Below are positions 1 through 13,766 of a stretch of DNA of 64,000 nucleotides, one piece after another (position 1 is the first letter of the stretch; every line of letters starts with the position of its first letter). The DNA comes from Vitis vinifera. Taxonomy: Eukaryota > Streptophyta > Magnoliopsida > Vitales > Vitaceae. Made by a program: the position numbers and the translations under genes. Under the pieces are notes generated by a model. That model searched no databases. It saw only the letters and a program-made list of their open reading frames with translations, and was not told the DNA's origin. The DNA lies in assembly GCF_030704535.1 (NCBI RefSeq), contig NC_081823.1, positions 4,496,501 through 4,560,500 on the forward strand, written 5' to 3'.

Positions 1-671
1 CTTGACACTGATTTGAACCCCAAAATTTCAGATTTTGGCATAGTGAGAATTTTTGAAAGAGATCAAACTGAAGCAAAAACAGAGCGAGTAGTTGGAACAT
101 TGTAAGTATTATAATCATATTCCTGAAACTTATGTTCATGATATTCAACTATTTGAATCTAATACTTAAGTTCTATGCAGTGGTTATATGTCCCCAGAAT
201 ACGCATTTTATGGCAAATTTTCTGTGAAATCTGACGTCTTCAGTATGGGTGTGCTGTTGTTAGAGATAGTGAGTGGCAGAAAAAACAGGGGATTCCATCA
301 TTCAGATCACCCCCAAAATCTTTTGGGACATGTAGGTGAAAACAGTGAAATGCTATTCTCTCTCCATCAATTGCTCACACAGAGGGATGAGAATTATGCA
401 TCTCTATCTTTTAACATGAATGGCTAAGCATATGGTTTGCGATTGTCTGTAGGCATGGCTGCTTTGGACTGAAGACAAGGCCTTGGAACTGATGGATCAA
501 TGCCTTAAGGATTCCTGTGTTGAGTCTCAAGTACTAAGATGTATTCAAGTGGGCTTACTATGTGTTCAAAAATGCTTAGCTGACAGGCCGACCATGTCAT
601 CTGTAGTTTTCATGCTGGGTAATGAGGAAGCTGTGTTACCTCAACCTAAACAGAAAATGAAGTTACTGTAA
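1..671 (+). CDS. G-type lectin S-receptor-like Ser/Thr kinase, 3' end only
   Basis: The last three exons of a receptor kinase enter from the left edge: 1-101 (activation segment, [10 protein letters not shown] ... VVGT), 181-331 ([23 protein letters not shown]) and 453-671 (C-terminal lobe, with [13 protein letters not shown]). Introns are GT-AG with the phases used by the intact gene at 1872-4960. After PQPKQ the reading frame departs from its relatives: it reads KMKLL and stops, whereas one frame over the expected tail ending LEAR-stop is still present just downstream. About 50 bases of the usual tail (PGFF...) are missing, so a small deletion has shifted the frame and shortened the C-terminus. 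The kinase core seen here is otherwise conserved. The P-loop and catalytic loop lie outside the window, so activity cannot be judged. Confidence 0.8.
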
Positions 672-1003
672 CAAGGCTTGAAGCTAGATAAACACGCATG
701 TACCATGTCAAGGTTGAAGGAGAATAGAATCAAGTTTGTGGGTTGAAAAGGTTGTAATACATGTCTACCTAATTTCCTTTTCAAGAGGCATCTGGGTCTG
801 AAAGTGGTGGCTTGGCATACACATCTGTATAACACAGAAATTAAACTGGTAAAGAATAGTAGGGATGATGTTCAATGAGTTTCTCTTGCAAGTATTAAAA
901 GTATTTTTGAAAATTCATTTGTATCACTTGCTTTTCATGTCCAATTACAGGACTAGCACTAAGGTTTGTTCCAGATTATGCTGTCTCAACTTCTTCAATT
1001 ATG
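672..1003. other. 3' flank of the first kinase gene
   Basis: No gene. This stretch resembles the DNA just after the pseudogene at 6125-9288 (about 9291-9540), including a shared run ending in an 'attacag' acceptor-like site. It is therefore probably an old 3' UTR copied with the genes. Confidence 0.5.
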
Positions 1004-1217
1004 TCTTTTTATTGATTTTCTAAATTAATATCAAGTACATGTAGAGGAGCACAAGCAGCAATCTTTGTTCTCTCTTGTTCACCTTATTTTGCTTTTTGGT
1101 ATCTGTTTGATCTTCTTGGAAGACTACACTGCAGCTGATGCCTTCCCAACCTAACCCTTCACCAGAGCTGAGTTTCCTGAGGTCAAAATTAGGCTTCTTC
1201 TCTCCCAGTGAGTTCAA
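1004..1217 (+). pseudogene. Relic of a G-type lectin kinase first exon
   Basis: The plus strand holds a decayed version of the start of a receptor gene. There is a hydrophobic, signal-peptide-like stretch, then a counterpart of the AADTITPTQ segment around 1130-1165, then a counterpart of the [16 protein letters not shown] segment around 1170-1210. Frames are broken, no start codon is preserved, and the homology stops near 1217 without reaching the rest of the lectin domain. The reverse-strand open frame over this interval is a shadow. It looks like a short remnant of another tandem copy left between the first and second genes. Confidence 0.65.
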
Positions 1218-1871
1218 TACAGAACACCTTTAGAGTTGACCTCCTTGAATCCTTAAGGTTACTGGGTCTGGTTTCTAACAGCATAAGGTAGCTTACTTTC
1301 TCTACTATGGAGGAGAATAAAAGCTGCCAATAAGCCAGCAACCATGATAAGTCGTGATCAATGGTGGGACAGTCGTCAAGTTAGATCTTCATGGCACCCC
1401 AACATGGAATCTCTGTACAACAAAAGAGCACATTTTGATGAGGCCTTATGACAAGGGATTTTGTCACATCACTCGATGTTTCCGTAGTTCCGTGTTACTA
1501 CTTACTGTCTAGCATTATTCTCTTCTTCACTGTTCTTTAATGATGCTTTTGGATGGTTTATATCGGTCTTCAATTGATTAAAATTTGTCAACAGCATGCA
1601 AATAAATTAGGCATGTAGTCAATTCTGTACAACTCAATGTTTATACGTGATGTGAATTGACTCCTCACTAATTCTTCTCACCTTCCCCCTTTGTCTTCAT
1701 TTCCTTCTTTGGAATTAATGGCTTCTCTTTCGTCAGCCCTATATTTTTTAAATCCCGGAACTTCTCATCCACCCAGTTTAGTCATCCGACGATTGAATTC
1801 CTGAAAGAATTTTCAAGTTGTAAATAGAGATGGGGATAATTGTAAGGATGCTAATCTTTCTTCACCGAAAA
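1218..1871. other. Upstream region of the intact gene at 1872-4960
   Basis: No gene seen. AT-rich DNA that must contain the promoter and 5' UTR of the following gene. I could not place a TATA box or transcription start with confidence. Confidence 0.4.
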
Positions 1872-4800
1872 ATGGAGAGCCTCCCTTCCATCACCTTCTT
1901 TTACACTTTGATCTCTTTCTCAATCTTCCTGGAGTCCTCCACTGCAGCAGATACCATAACTCCAACCCAACCCCTCAATGATGGTGAGACCTTGGTTTCC
2001 TCAGGCCAAACTTTTGAATTGGGCTTCTTCTCCCCAGGTGATTCCAAGAGCCGGTATTTGGGGATATGGTACAAGAATTCACCCAATACCACTGTATGGG
2101 TGGCTAACAGGGAAAACCCAATTGAGGGTTCATATGGGGTTCTAAGTATTGGAAATGATGGCAATCTAGCTCTCCTCAACAAAACAAAGGGCATTATCTG
2201 GTCATCAAGTTCTTCGAGAGGGGCTGAAAATCCAACTGCACAGCTATTAGAGACTGGAAATCTTGTTCTTAGAGACGAGAGTGATGTAGATCCAGAGATC
2301 TATACATGGCAAAGCTTCGATTTCCCCTGTGACACACTGCTTGCAGGCATGAAGTTTGGATGGAACTTGAAAGATGGCCAAAATCGATATCTAACGTCTT
2401 GGAGAAACGCCAGTGACCCAGCACCCGGAGACTTCACTTGGCGAATCGACATTGTTGGGTTACCTCAAATGGTTCTTAGGAAGGGATCAGAGAAGATGTT
2501 CCGTAGTGGGCCATGGAATGGATTAAGTTTTAATGGTCTTCCATTGATTAAGAAGACATTTTTTACATCTTCTTTGGTGGACAATGCAGATGAGTTCTAC
2601 TATTCGTACGAGCTTGACGACAAATCGATTATAACAAGACTTACTCTGGATGAACTGGGAATCTACCAGCGCCTGGTGTTGAGCAAAACCAGCAAGAAGT
2701 GGGATATTGTGTATCCACTGCAGGATGATTTGTGCGATGACTATGGCCGCTGTGGTGCTAACAGCATTTGCAGAATTAACGATCGGCCTATTTGTGAGTG
2801 CTTGGAAGGGTTTGTTCCAAAATCACAGGAGGAATGGGAATTTCAAAATTGGACCAGTGGCTGCATTAGGAGGACACAGTTGGACTGCCAAAAGGGAGAA
2901 GGATTTATGGAACTTGAAGGGGTCAAACTGCCTGACCTGTTGGAATTCTGGGTGAGCAAGAGCATGACCCTTAAGGAATGTGAGGAGGAGTGCTTGAGGA
3001 ACTGTTCTTGCACAGCTTACACTAATTCAAATATTAGTGAGGGAGGCAGTGGTTGCTTGATCTGGTTTAGGGATCTGATCGATATCCGAGAGTTCCATGA
3101 AGATAATAAGCAGAATATCTACATCCGAATGCCAGCTTCAGAACTAGGTAATTGTAGTTTATGCATTATCATATCATATTTTTTCCAGATAAAGCAGGAA
3201 ATTTTTTCAACATGTTTTACTTTCTTCATTCTACATGTCATAGAGTTGATGAATGGTTCCAGTCAAAGCAAGAAACGCTTGGTGGTTGTGGTGGTCTCAT
3301 CTACTGCTTCTGGAGTTTTCATCTTGGGCTTGGTACTCTGGTTTATAGTTCGGAAGAGAAAGAAAAGAGGTAAGCAATCTTCTCCAGTTTGATGTATTTT
3401 GTGCTCAAAGTAATTATGCCCATGTGAGTGGACCTTCTAGCTAATCCTTCTAGCTCAAAGTGTCGATATTTTTAGTTCATTTTCCATTGAAGGAAATGCT
3501 CCAAAGGTTAAAACCATCTAATTAAACTGATGATATATCCTGTACTCTTCCAAAATTACAGGTTCAGAAACAGAAAAGGAAGACCTGGAGCTGCAGTTGT
3601 TTGATCTGGCTACTATTTCAAGTGCTACTAATAACTTCTCTGATTCAAATTTGATTGGGAAGGGTGGTTTTGGACCAGTTTACAAGGTAATATAGTCTAT
3701 ATTCTGTGATAATTAAGAAAAAATGAATGCTGTTATGCAACATTCCATTTCAAAATTGTAGGGTACCCTGGCATCAGGACAAGAAATTGCAGTAAAAAGG
3801 CTTTCAAACAATTCAGGACAAGGCTTTCAAGAGTTCAAGAATGAAGTTATTTTGATTGCCAAACTTCAACATCGCAATCTTGTGAGGCTTTTGGGCTATT
3901 GCGTTGAAGAAGAAAGAATGCTGGTCTATGAATATATGCCCAACAAAAGCTTGGACTGTTTTATTTTTGGTCTGAAACTCTTAGTCCTTTGCCTATTTTG
4001 GCTACTTTTCATTAAGTGAAGTTGTCTCCACTTCTGCTTAATGGAATTTCTGAATCTGGAATAGTATTTATATGGATGAAACTGCTGTGCAGATCAGGAA
4101 AGAAGCATGCTACTGAATTGGCCAAGGCGATTTGACATTGTCATGGGAGTTGCTCGTGGACTCCTTTATCTCCACCAAGACTCTAGATTGAGAATCATCC
4201 ATAGAGATCTCAAAACCAGTAATATATTACTTGACAGTGAGCTAAACCCCAAAATTTCAGACTTTGGCATAGCAAGAGTTTTTGGGGGACAACAAACGGA
4301 AGCAAAAACAAAGCTAGTAATTGGAACATAGTAAGTTCTATACGTATTCATAGTAAGTTCTATACATATTCATATGCCAAAACATATCTTCATCATTTCC
4401 AACTACTCAAATTTGATATTTCTATGCAGTGGCTATATGTCTCCAGAGTATGCAATTGATGGCAAATTCTCAGTAAAATCCGACGTCTTCAGTTTTGGTG
4501 TGCTTTTGTTGGAGATAGTGAGTAGCAAAAAGAACAGGGGGTTTTGTCATCCAGATCACCACCACAATCTTTTGGGACATGTAGGTGAAAAATAGTGAAA
4601 TTTTGCTATCTCTTTCCATACCCTTTAACAAGAATGATTGAGCATATTCATTGCAATTGTGTGTAGGCATGGCTGCTTTGGAATGAACGCAAGACCATGG
4701 AACTGATGGATGCAGGCCTGAAGGATTCATGCATTGAGTCTCAAGTACTAAGATGCATTCAAGTGGGCTTATTATGTGTTCAGAAACTCCCAGTAGACAG

Positions 4801-4960
4801 GCCAACAATGTCATCTATAATTTTCATGTTGGGTAATGAGGAAGCAACATTGCCTCAACCTAAACAGCCCGGTTTCTTCTTTGAAAGAAGCTCTGAAGGA
4901 GATGACAAAGGATGTTACACAGAAAATACAGTTACTCTGACAATTCTTGAAGCTAGATAG
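1872..4960 (+). CDS. G-type lectin S-receptor-like Ser/Thr protein kinase, intact
   Basis: Seven exons: 1872-3147, 3244-3369, 3562-3686, 3762-3969, 4093-4330, 4430-4580, 4667-4960. All introns are GT-AG and the phases close perfectly, giving about 805 residues, normal for the family. Exon 1 encodes a signal peptide ([13 protein letters not shown]...), B-lectin domain ([15 protein letters not shown]), S-locus region (RSGPWNG), EGF-like cysteines and PAN domain ([10 protein letters not shown]). Exon 2 is the membrane span ([20 protein letters not shown]). The kinase has [23 protein letters not shown] and SPEYA, so it should be an active RD kinase signalling from the plasma membrane; the ligand is unknown. 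A further in-frame ATG lies at 1830. I prefer 1872 because it gives a standard signal peptide and matches the start position of the neighbouring pseudogene. Intron 1 (96 nt) has no in-frame stop. Confidence 0.95.
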
Positions 4961-6124
4961 ACAATTTGTGCAGCAAGGCATGGTTGAAATACATACCAAA
5001 AACATAGATGTCAGATGAAGGTTCATGGTAAGGCATGCAATTTTTGTAACATAGAAGCTAGACAGATAAAGACTGGTAGGTATAGAGATTCATTGGATTG
5101 AATATTCAATGGATATATCTTAATAATTTGGAAAATTCCTTTGTATGATCTATAGTGTTTGTTCCAAACCATGTACAGAAAAGTTTTCTGTTTAAACTTT
5201 GGATTTAAGTAGAGATGCTTGTCAAGAGCTGTCCAAATAAAGAGAATAGAGAAGAAGTTGATTTGAGAGTTTTGGGTGCATTAATGTCACAAAATCCTCT
5301 TGTTCTGAGTTACTGTCTTCCTCCATTGTTCTTCTTAACGTTTTGGGCTTTAGATGTGTGTAGGTTCACATGATATCCATATATTTGGTCCATTCTCTGG
5401 CAATCTAGGCTTTGAGGTCAAATCCATGGCATAACAGGGGATCAAAGCCCTTGATTTTTAGAGGTCATGAGCTCAAACTTCAATGCTTATTCATGTCCCT
5501 AGTTTTTTGACCCCATATATAAGATTACAGAAGATCGTCTGAGAGATCTAAGATTCATAAGGTGTCTTTGATTTTTGGTAACGTGACAACTTAACATGGC
5601 GTTAAAGCTTTGATTATTGGGATCGATGTCTCGAATTTGAACTTACTTATGGTATTAAGGGTTGGTTTTCATGAGGCTGGAGGAGTTGCCTGTTGATCGG
5701 CAACCCTTCCGGTCTGATTGGACCCAAAATGAACCGTTTTATTGTTGAAACGACATTGAACCGGTAAAACCCAAAATAATTATGGGTTCCTAATCCTTAA
5801 TTAACCTCTCGTTTCTAATAGCCTAATTCTCCACCAAGCCCAACCCATTAGTAAGCTTGGTCAAGCCCAAAATAATTACGGGTGTTTGGCTCCATAATTA
5901 GAGGAATTCTTTTTGAGGGTTCTACGAGTCAGCGTGTTTGGCTCAACCACCTGTTTGTCCTTTTCTTCTGTTGGAATTTTTATATCCCCAAACCATTTAT
6001 GTGGCCCCTTCAGTTGTCTGATACCTGATTCCTGAATGAATTTTTAATTTGTTTGAATAATGATGCTTGACCAAAATTTTTGATCTAAAATACCCCACAA
6101 CCGTTCGTCCCAAGAGAAACAAAA
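4961..6124. other. Intergenic spacer
   Basis: No gene recognised. The first few hundred bases are 3' UTR-like. Around 5690-5890 there is low-copy-looking DNA rich in 'accggt' and 'cccaaaataatta' words that may be a worn DNA-transposon fragment, but no terminal repeats could be matched. The last part is the former promoter of the pseudogene that follows. Confidence 0.4.
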
Positions 6125-9100
6125 GTGGAGAGCTTTCATTTCTCTACTTTCTTTAATGCTTTGATCTCTTGGCTCAGTCTTTTTATAGTCCTCCATTGCA
6201 GCTGATAACCAGTCCCTCATTGATGGTGGGACCTTGGTTTCCTCTTGTCTGCGTTTTGAATTAGGCTTCTTTTTCCCCATGTGATTCCAAGAATTGGTAT
6301 TTTAGAGTATGGTATAAGAATGTTCCCAATACCATACTATGGTGGCTAACAGGAAAAATCCAATTGCAGATTCATATGGAGTTTTAAGTATTTGTCTGAT
6401 GGAAAACTGAAAATCCAGTTTTGCAGCTATTGGAATCTGTAGATCGTGTTCTTCCAAGACCAATGTGAGTTGAGAAGGCTGTACATTGCAAAGACTTGAT
6501 TTCCTGTGTGATGCACAGTTTCCAGGCATGGAGTTTGGATGGAAGGGGAAGACTGGCCAAGACTGGCCAAGACTGGTATATGATGTCATGGAGAAATGCC
6601 AGTAACCCATCACTTGGAGACTTAGCTTTTTGAATTGAGATTGTTGGGTCGCCTTAAGTTATTTGTCACAGATCAGAGAAGAAGTTCCATACTGGGCCAT
6701 AATGCATGGTGGTATTTCAACAATTAAAACCACATTTTTTTAACCTTCTATTGCACATAATGCAGATGGGTTGTATTATTTTTATGATCTTGATGGCAAT
6801 TGATTATTAAGTAGACTTATTTTGAATAAATTGGGTTTGTACCAACTCTTTGTGTTAAGCGAAAGGAGCATGGAGTGGGCTATTGCATAATGACCTGTGT
6901 AATAATTATGGATGCTGTGGTGCTAAAAGCATTTGCAGAATTAACAAATGGCCATTTGTGAGTGCTTGGATGGTTCATTTGAAAATCACCGAATCAATGA
7001 GACTCTCTTCATTGGACCAGTGGATACATTAGGAGGCATTGGATTACCAAAAGGGAGAAGGGTTTGTAGAAATTGAATTTGTGGAATTGCCTGACTTGTT
7101 AGATTTTGAAGTAAAAAAGAGAATTAACTTTTAGAAATGAGAGGAGAACAGTTCTTGTACAGCTTACAATAATCAACACACTACTGAAGGCAACAGCTGT
7201 TTGATCTGGTATGGATATCTGATTGATGTCTGAGAGTTTATTGAAGATACACAGAAAAACATCTTCATCGGATTTCAGCTTCTGAATTAGGTATGTGTAG
7301 TTTAGAGCCTTCTACCATGTAAAGTAGTGTACTTTCTCCACTAATGAAGTGGTTCCATGCTGCCACTAGGCCTGTCATCGGGGTCCTTTTCACAGTTTAA
7401 TATTCCTAAATGAAATTGGTAGGATTTGTGTGAAAATGTGAATTCTATTAACCATTAATTCTTTTTAAGGCATGAAGAACACATGGATCCCAGGAACTAA
7501 TACTTGTTCAATTTGTGATAATTCCATACCATGAAGAAGTGGTACTATTACATTTTAAAAAAAAAATAAAGCAAGAATATTTCTCAATTGCAAGATTTGA
7601 TTTCTCTGTATCATACATTCGAGAATTGATGAGGGACTCCAATTAAAAAAGGAACACTTGGCAATTTTTGTGGTGTTATCATCTGGTATATGGTTTGGAG
7701 GTAGAGAAGGAAAAGAGGAAAGCATACATCTCCACCCTTGTCAATATTTCTAAAAGGAAAAAGTGGATCCTTGAGCTAAAGCCTAATATGTTTTATGCCT
7801 AAAACAATTACTGGAATTGATATTTGTCCATGTCAAATGGACATTTTATCTAACTCCCAAATTCTTAGGAAAAATGTTAAGAAGACAGGCTTTCTTATGC
7901 CTAAACCAAGTATTGGAATTGATCTTTGTCCATGTCAAATGGACTTTTTATCTAAATCCCAAATTCTTAGGAAAAATCTTAAGAAGACAGGTTTTCCATG
8001 GATTAACATGGAGACACAACATAGGTTCTCTATTAGAGTGTTACATATCTTTTTCTTTAGCTTACTTTCTGTTTAAGGAACCACTTTAAAGATTAAATCC
8101 AGTTACACTGATCAATATCTTATTCTCTTCCCAATTAACAGGTCCAGAAACTCACAAGGGCTTCAAGAGCACAAGGATGAAGTTAATTTGATGTCCAAGC
8201 TCCAATACCTTGATTTTGTCAGGCTTTTGGGTTGTCATATTGAAGAAGAAAGGATGCTAATCTATGAATATGTGCCCAACAAATGCCTGGACTATTCTAT
8301 TTTTGGTTTGAACACTTAACCCTTCATCTACTTTGACCAATTTTCATTACCTGAATTTGTCTTGACATCTGTGTAATTTAATTTCTGAATCTATACAGAA
8401 TCCTCTTTTATGTGCAAGAAAAGAAAACAGGAATAGAATTTATATGGATGAAAATGTTATACAGATCAGAAAAGAAGTGCACTATTGGCTCGGCAAAAGA
8501 TGCTTTAAGATTGTCATGGGAGTTGCAAGAGGACTTCTTTTCCAGCAATATGTTACTTGACAGTGAGCTGCACCCCAACATTTCAAATTTTGGAATGACA
8601 AGAACTTTTGAGAGAGATCAAACTGAAGCAAAAACAAAACAAGTAATTGGAATGCACTAAGTTCTATAGTCATATGCCAGAAACATATGTTCATCATTTT
8701 CAACTACTAAAATTTTATACTTTATGCAGTGTTTATATGGGCCCCAGAGTATGCAGTTGATGGAAACTTTTCAGTAAGATCTGATGTCTTCAGTTTTGAT
8801 GTGCTTTTGTTAGAGACTCTTGAGTGGCAAAAAGAATGGGGGGTTGTCATCCAGACCTTTACAACAATCTTTTGGGGCTTGTTGGTGAGAATGTTGAAAT
8901 GATATTCTACTTGTGTGTGCTTAGACACAAAATCATGCATCTCTATCATTTAATGCTAGTGAACAAATATGTTGATTGCAATTAGCTTCAGGCATGGTTG
9001 CTTTGGAATGAAAACAAGGCTTTGGGGCTGATGGATGTGTCTGAAGGATTCATGTGTTGGTCTCAATTACTATTCAGGTGGGCTTATTATGCGTTCAAAA

Positions 9101-9288
9101 GCAGACTGGCCAACAATGTTCTCTGCAGTTCACATGTTGGGTAATGAGGAAAGCAGTGTTGCTGCAACCTAAACAGCCAGGTTTCTTTATAGAAAGTTGT
9201 TCCACTGATGGTAATGACAAAAGATGCTACATGGAAAACGCAGTTACTAGAACAATGCTTGAAGTTATGCATGCCCCTAGGCAGGGTT
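6125..9288 (+). pseudogene. Decayed G-type lectin receptor kinase
   Basis: Collinear with the intact gene at 1872-4960 but broken throughout. The start codon position reads GTG (6125). Exon 1 (to 7290) carries many stops and frameshifts. The membrane exon lies near 7623-7715. Former exons 3 and 4 are fused at 8142-8305: the sequence jumps from the start of exon 3 into the middle of exon 4, deleting the glycine-rich loop and the ATP-binding lysine. In exon 5 (8465 to about 8657) the run from YLHQDS through HRDLK is deleted, DFG reads NFG, and the splice donor has become 'ctaagt'. Exons 6 (from 8730) and 7 (about 8993-9288) are recognisable but frameshifted. It cannot make a kinase. It is the oldest-looking large pseudogene in the window. 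Confidence 0.9.
7794..7997 (+). repeat. 102-bp tandem duplication in a pseudogene intron
   Basis: Two adjacent copies, 7794-7895 and about 7896-7997, differ by a handful of substitutions. Both contain the words 'ggaattgat', 'tttgtccatgtcaaatgga' and 'ttcttaggaaaaat'. Each copy has open frames, which explains two overlapping short ORFs here; these are not genes. The duplication sits between the membrane exon and the fused kinase exon of the pseudogene. Confidence 0.9.
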
Positions 9289-10356
9289 GAAGGGTCGATA
9301 TATGTGGATATTCATGTTTCTTTTCTCAAGGCACCTGACTCCTGGAGTTTGGTGGTTTGGCATCAATCCTACATATTGCAGAAATTATACAGATAAGGGG
9401 AGGGATAGGTTCAATGTTTAGTTGTGTTGACTTTGTGAATATCTTAGTCTTTTTGAAATTTCATTTGTATGATTTGTCTTACAATCTCAATTACAGGACC
9501 ACTGCTGATCTAAGCATTCAGGTTTGTGCTGAATTACTGAATCAGGTTCAGCTTAACTTGAAAGGGTTTAGGTAGAGAGGCTTGTCAAGCTACCAGACAA
9601 GAAGACTTGAGAAAAAAAAGGATATTCAAGAGCTTTGGTTGCATGAAAGTAGTAAAAAATTCTTCTTACATTTAATTAATATTGAGTTTCATCATTTCTT
9701 TTTCATGTTTCAAATTTACATCACACACTGTTTATTTTATAAACCCTTGAACATTTTCAAGGATATCTTTCCTTATTTTTTCTTTCAACTGTTTAAAAAA
9801 TCTTCATACCTTTGAAAATGGTTATGGTTTCCATGAATAAACAGGCCGCCATTGGGTTTGACCAACTTGGCACCCCATGGTCCCTGTTTTGATACAACAA
9901 TGAGGTATGAGAACAAGGTGTTTGGTCATGATCACTGCTACAGTTCTTCAATTTTAGATTTTCTGATGAAGTTTACATATGATTTCAGTCAATATTCAAA
10001 TGGTTGGACTTGGTCATATGCTCAAACTCTTCATATTGTCATACCTGTAACATTCACATTTATTTTTAATTTTAATGTTTTTTTTCTCTACAATAATGGA
10101 TATGATGCAAATTCCTTTTCTCTTTTGATATTCTTGTGCAACAAAATTAAACAAAGCCACGTCACAGTTAGATTTTGTCAACCATGGTACCACAGTTAAG
10201 CAGAAAATGATACCTCCCACATAAGCTGATGATTAGTTCAAATTCGTAAAGACTTTGACAAGCAAAATTTTCCATTTCAACAGATAAATACAAAGTAATG
10301 ACTAAGCTGTTATTAGTTCCCTCCATTAGCATGGAGAAGTGAAGTGAGAATTGTCA
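9289..10356. other. Intergenic spacer between two pseudogenes
   Basis: The first 250 bases resemble the 3' flank of the gene at the left edge, so they are former 3' UTR. The rest is AT-rich. An open frame at 9852-10199 has no recognisable domain and lies in simple-composition sequence; I do not call it a gene. The end should be the promoter of the gene that starts at 10357. Confidence 0.4.
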
Positions 10357-13527
<3,171 letters not shown>

Positions 13528-13766
13528 AGAATATCTTTTGCTTTGTATCTATAGGTTACAAATGCTTTCTTATTTCTGCCATATATTTTCTGTAAAAACT
13601 CAAGCCTTCCATCCAAAATTTCAGAAGTACTAGCTTATCATCATTTTGTACCTTCCAAGCACCCTGTTTAATTCTATTGTCATCCTTGTTGCTTTCTTAT
13701 GCTCTATACTTTGGCATAAATGGCATCCTTTTGAAAAACAAGGTGAATGTTAACTTACGAATCTAG
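13528..13766. other. 3' flank of the pseudogene at 10357-13527
   Basis: No gene; former 3' UTR and AT-rich DNA leading to the repeat that follows. Confidence 0.4.

Noticed and set aside
1901-2194. Reverse-strand open frames opposite receptor exon 1 (also at 10389-10658, 27907-28128 and 34048-34263)
   Set aside because: Shadows of the conserved B-lectin coding sequence in the opposite strand; the same shadow recurs in each gene copy.
5690-5890. Possible MITE rich in 'accggt' words
   Set aside because: I could not find matching terminal repeats or a target-site duplication.
9852-10199. 115-residue open frame between two pseudogenes
   Set aside because: No domain or homology I can recognise; low-complexity Phe/Asn-rich end; no supporting splice or start context.
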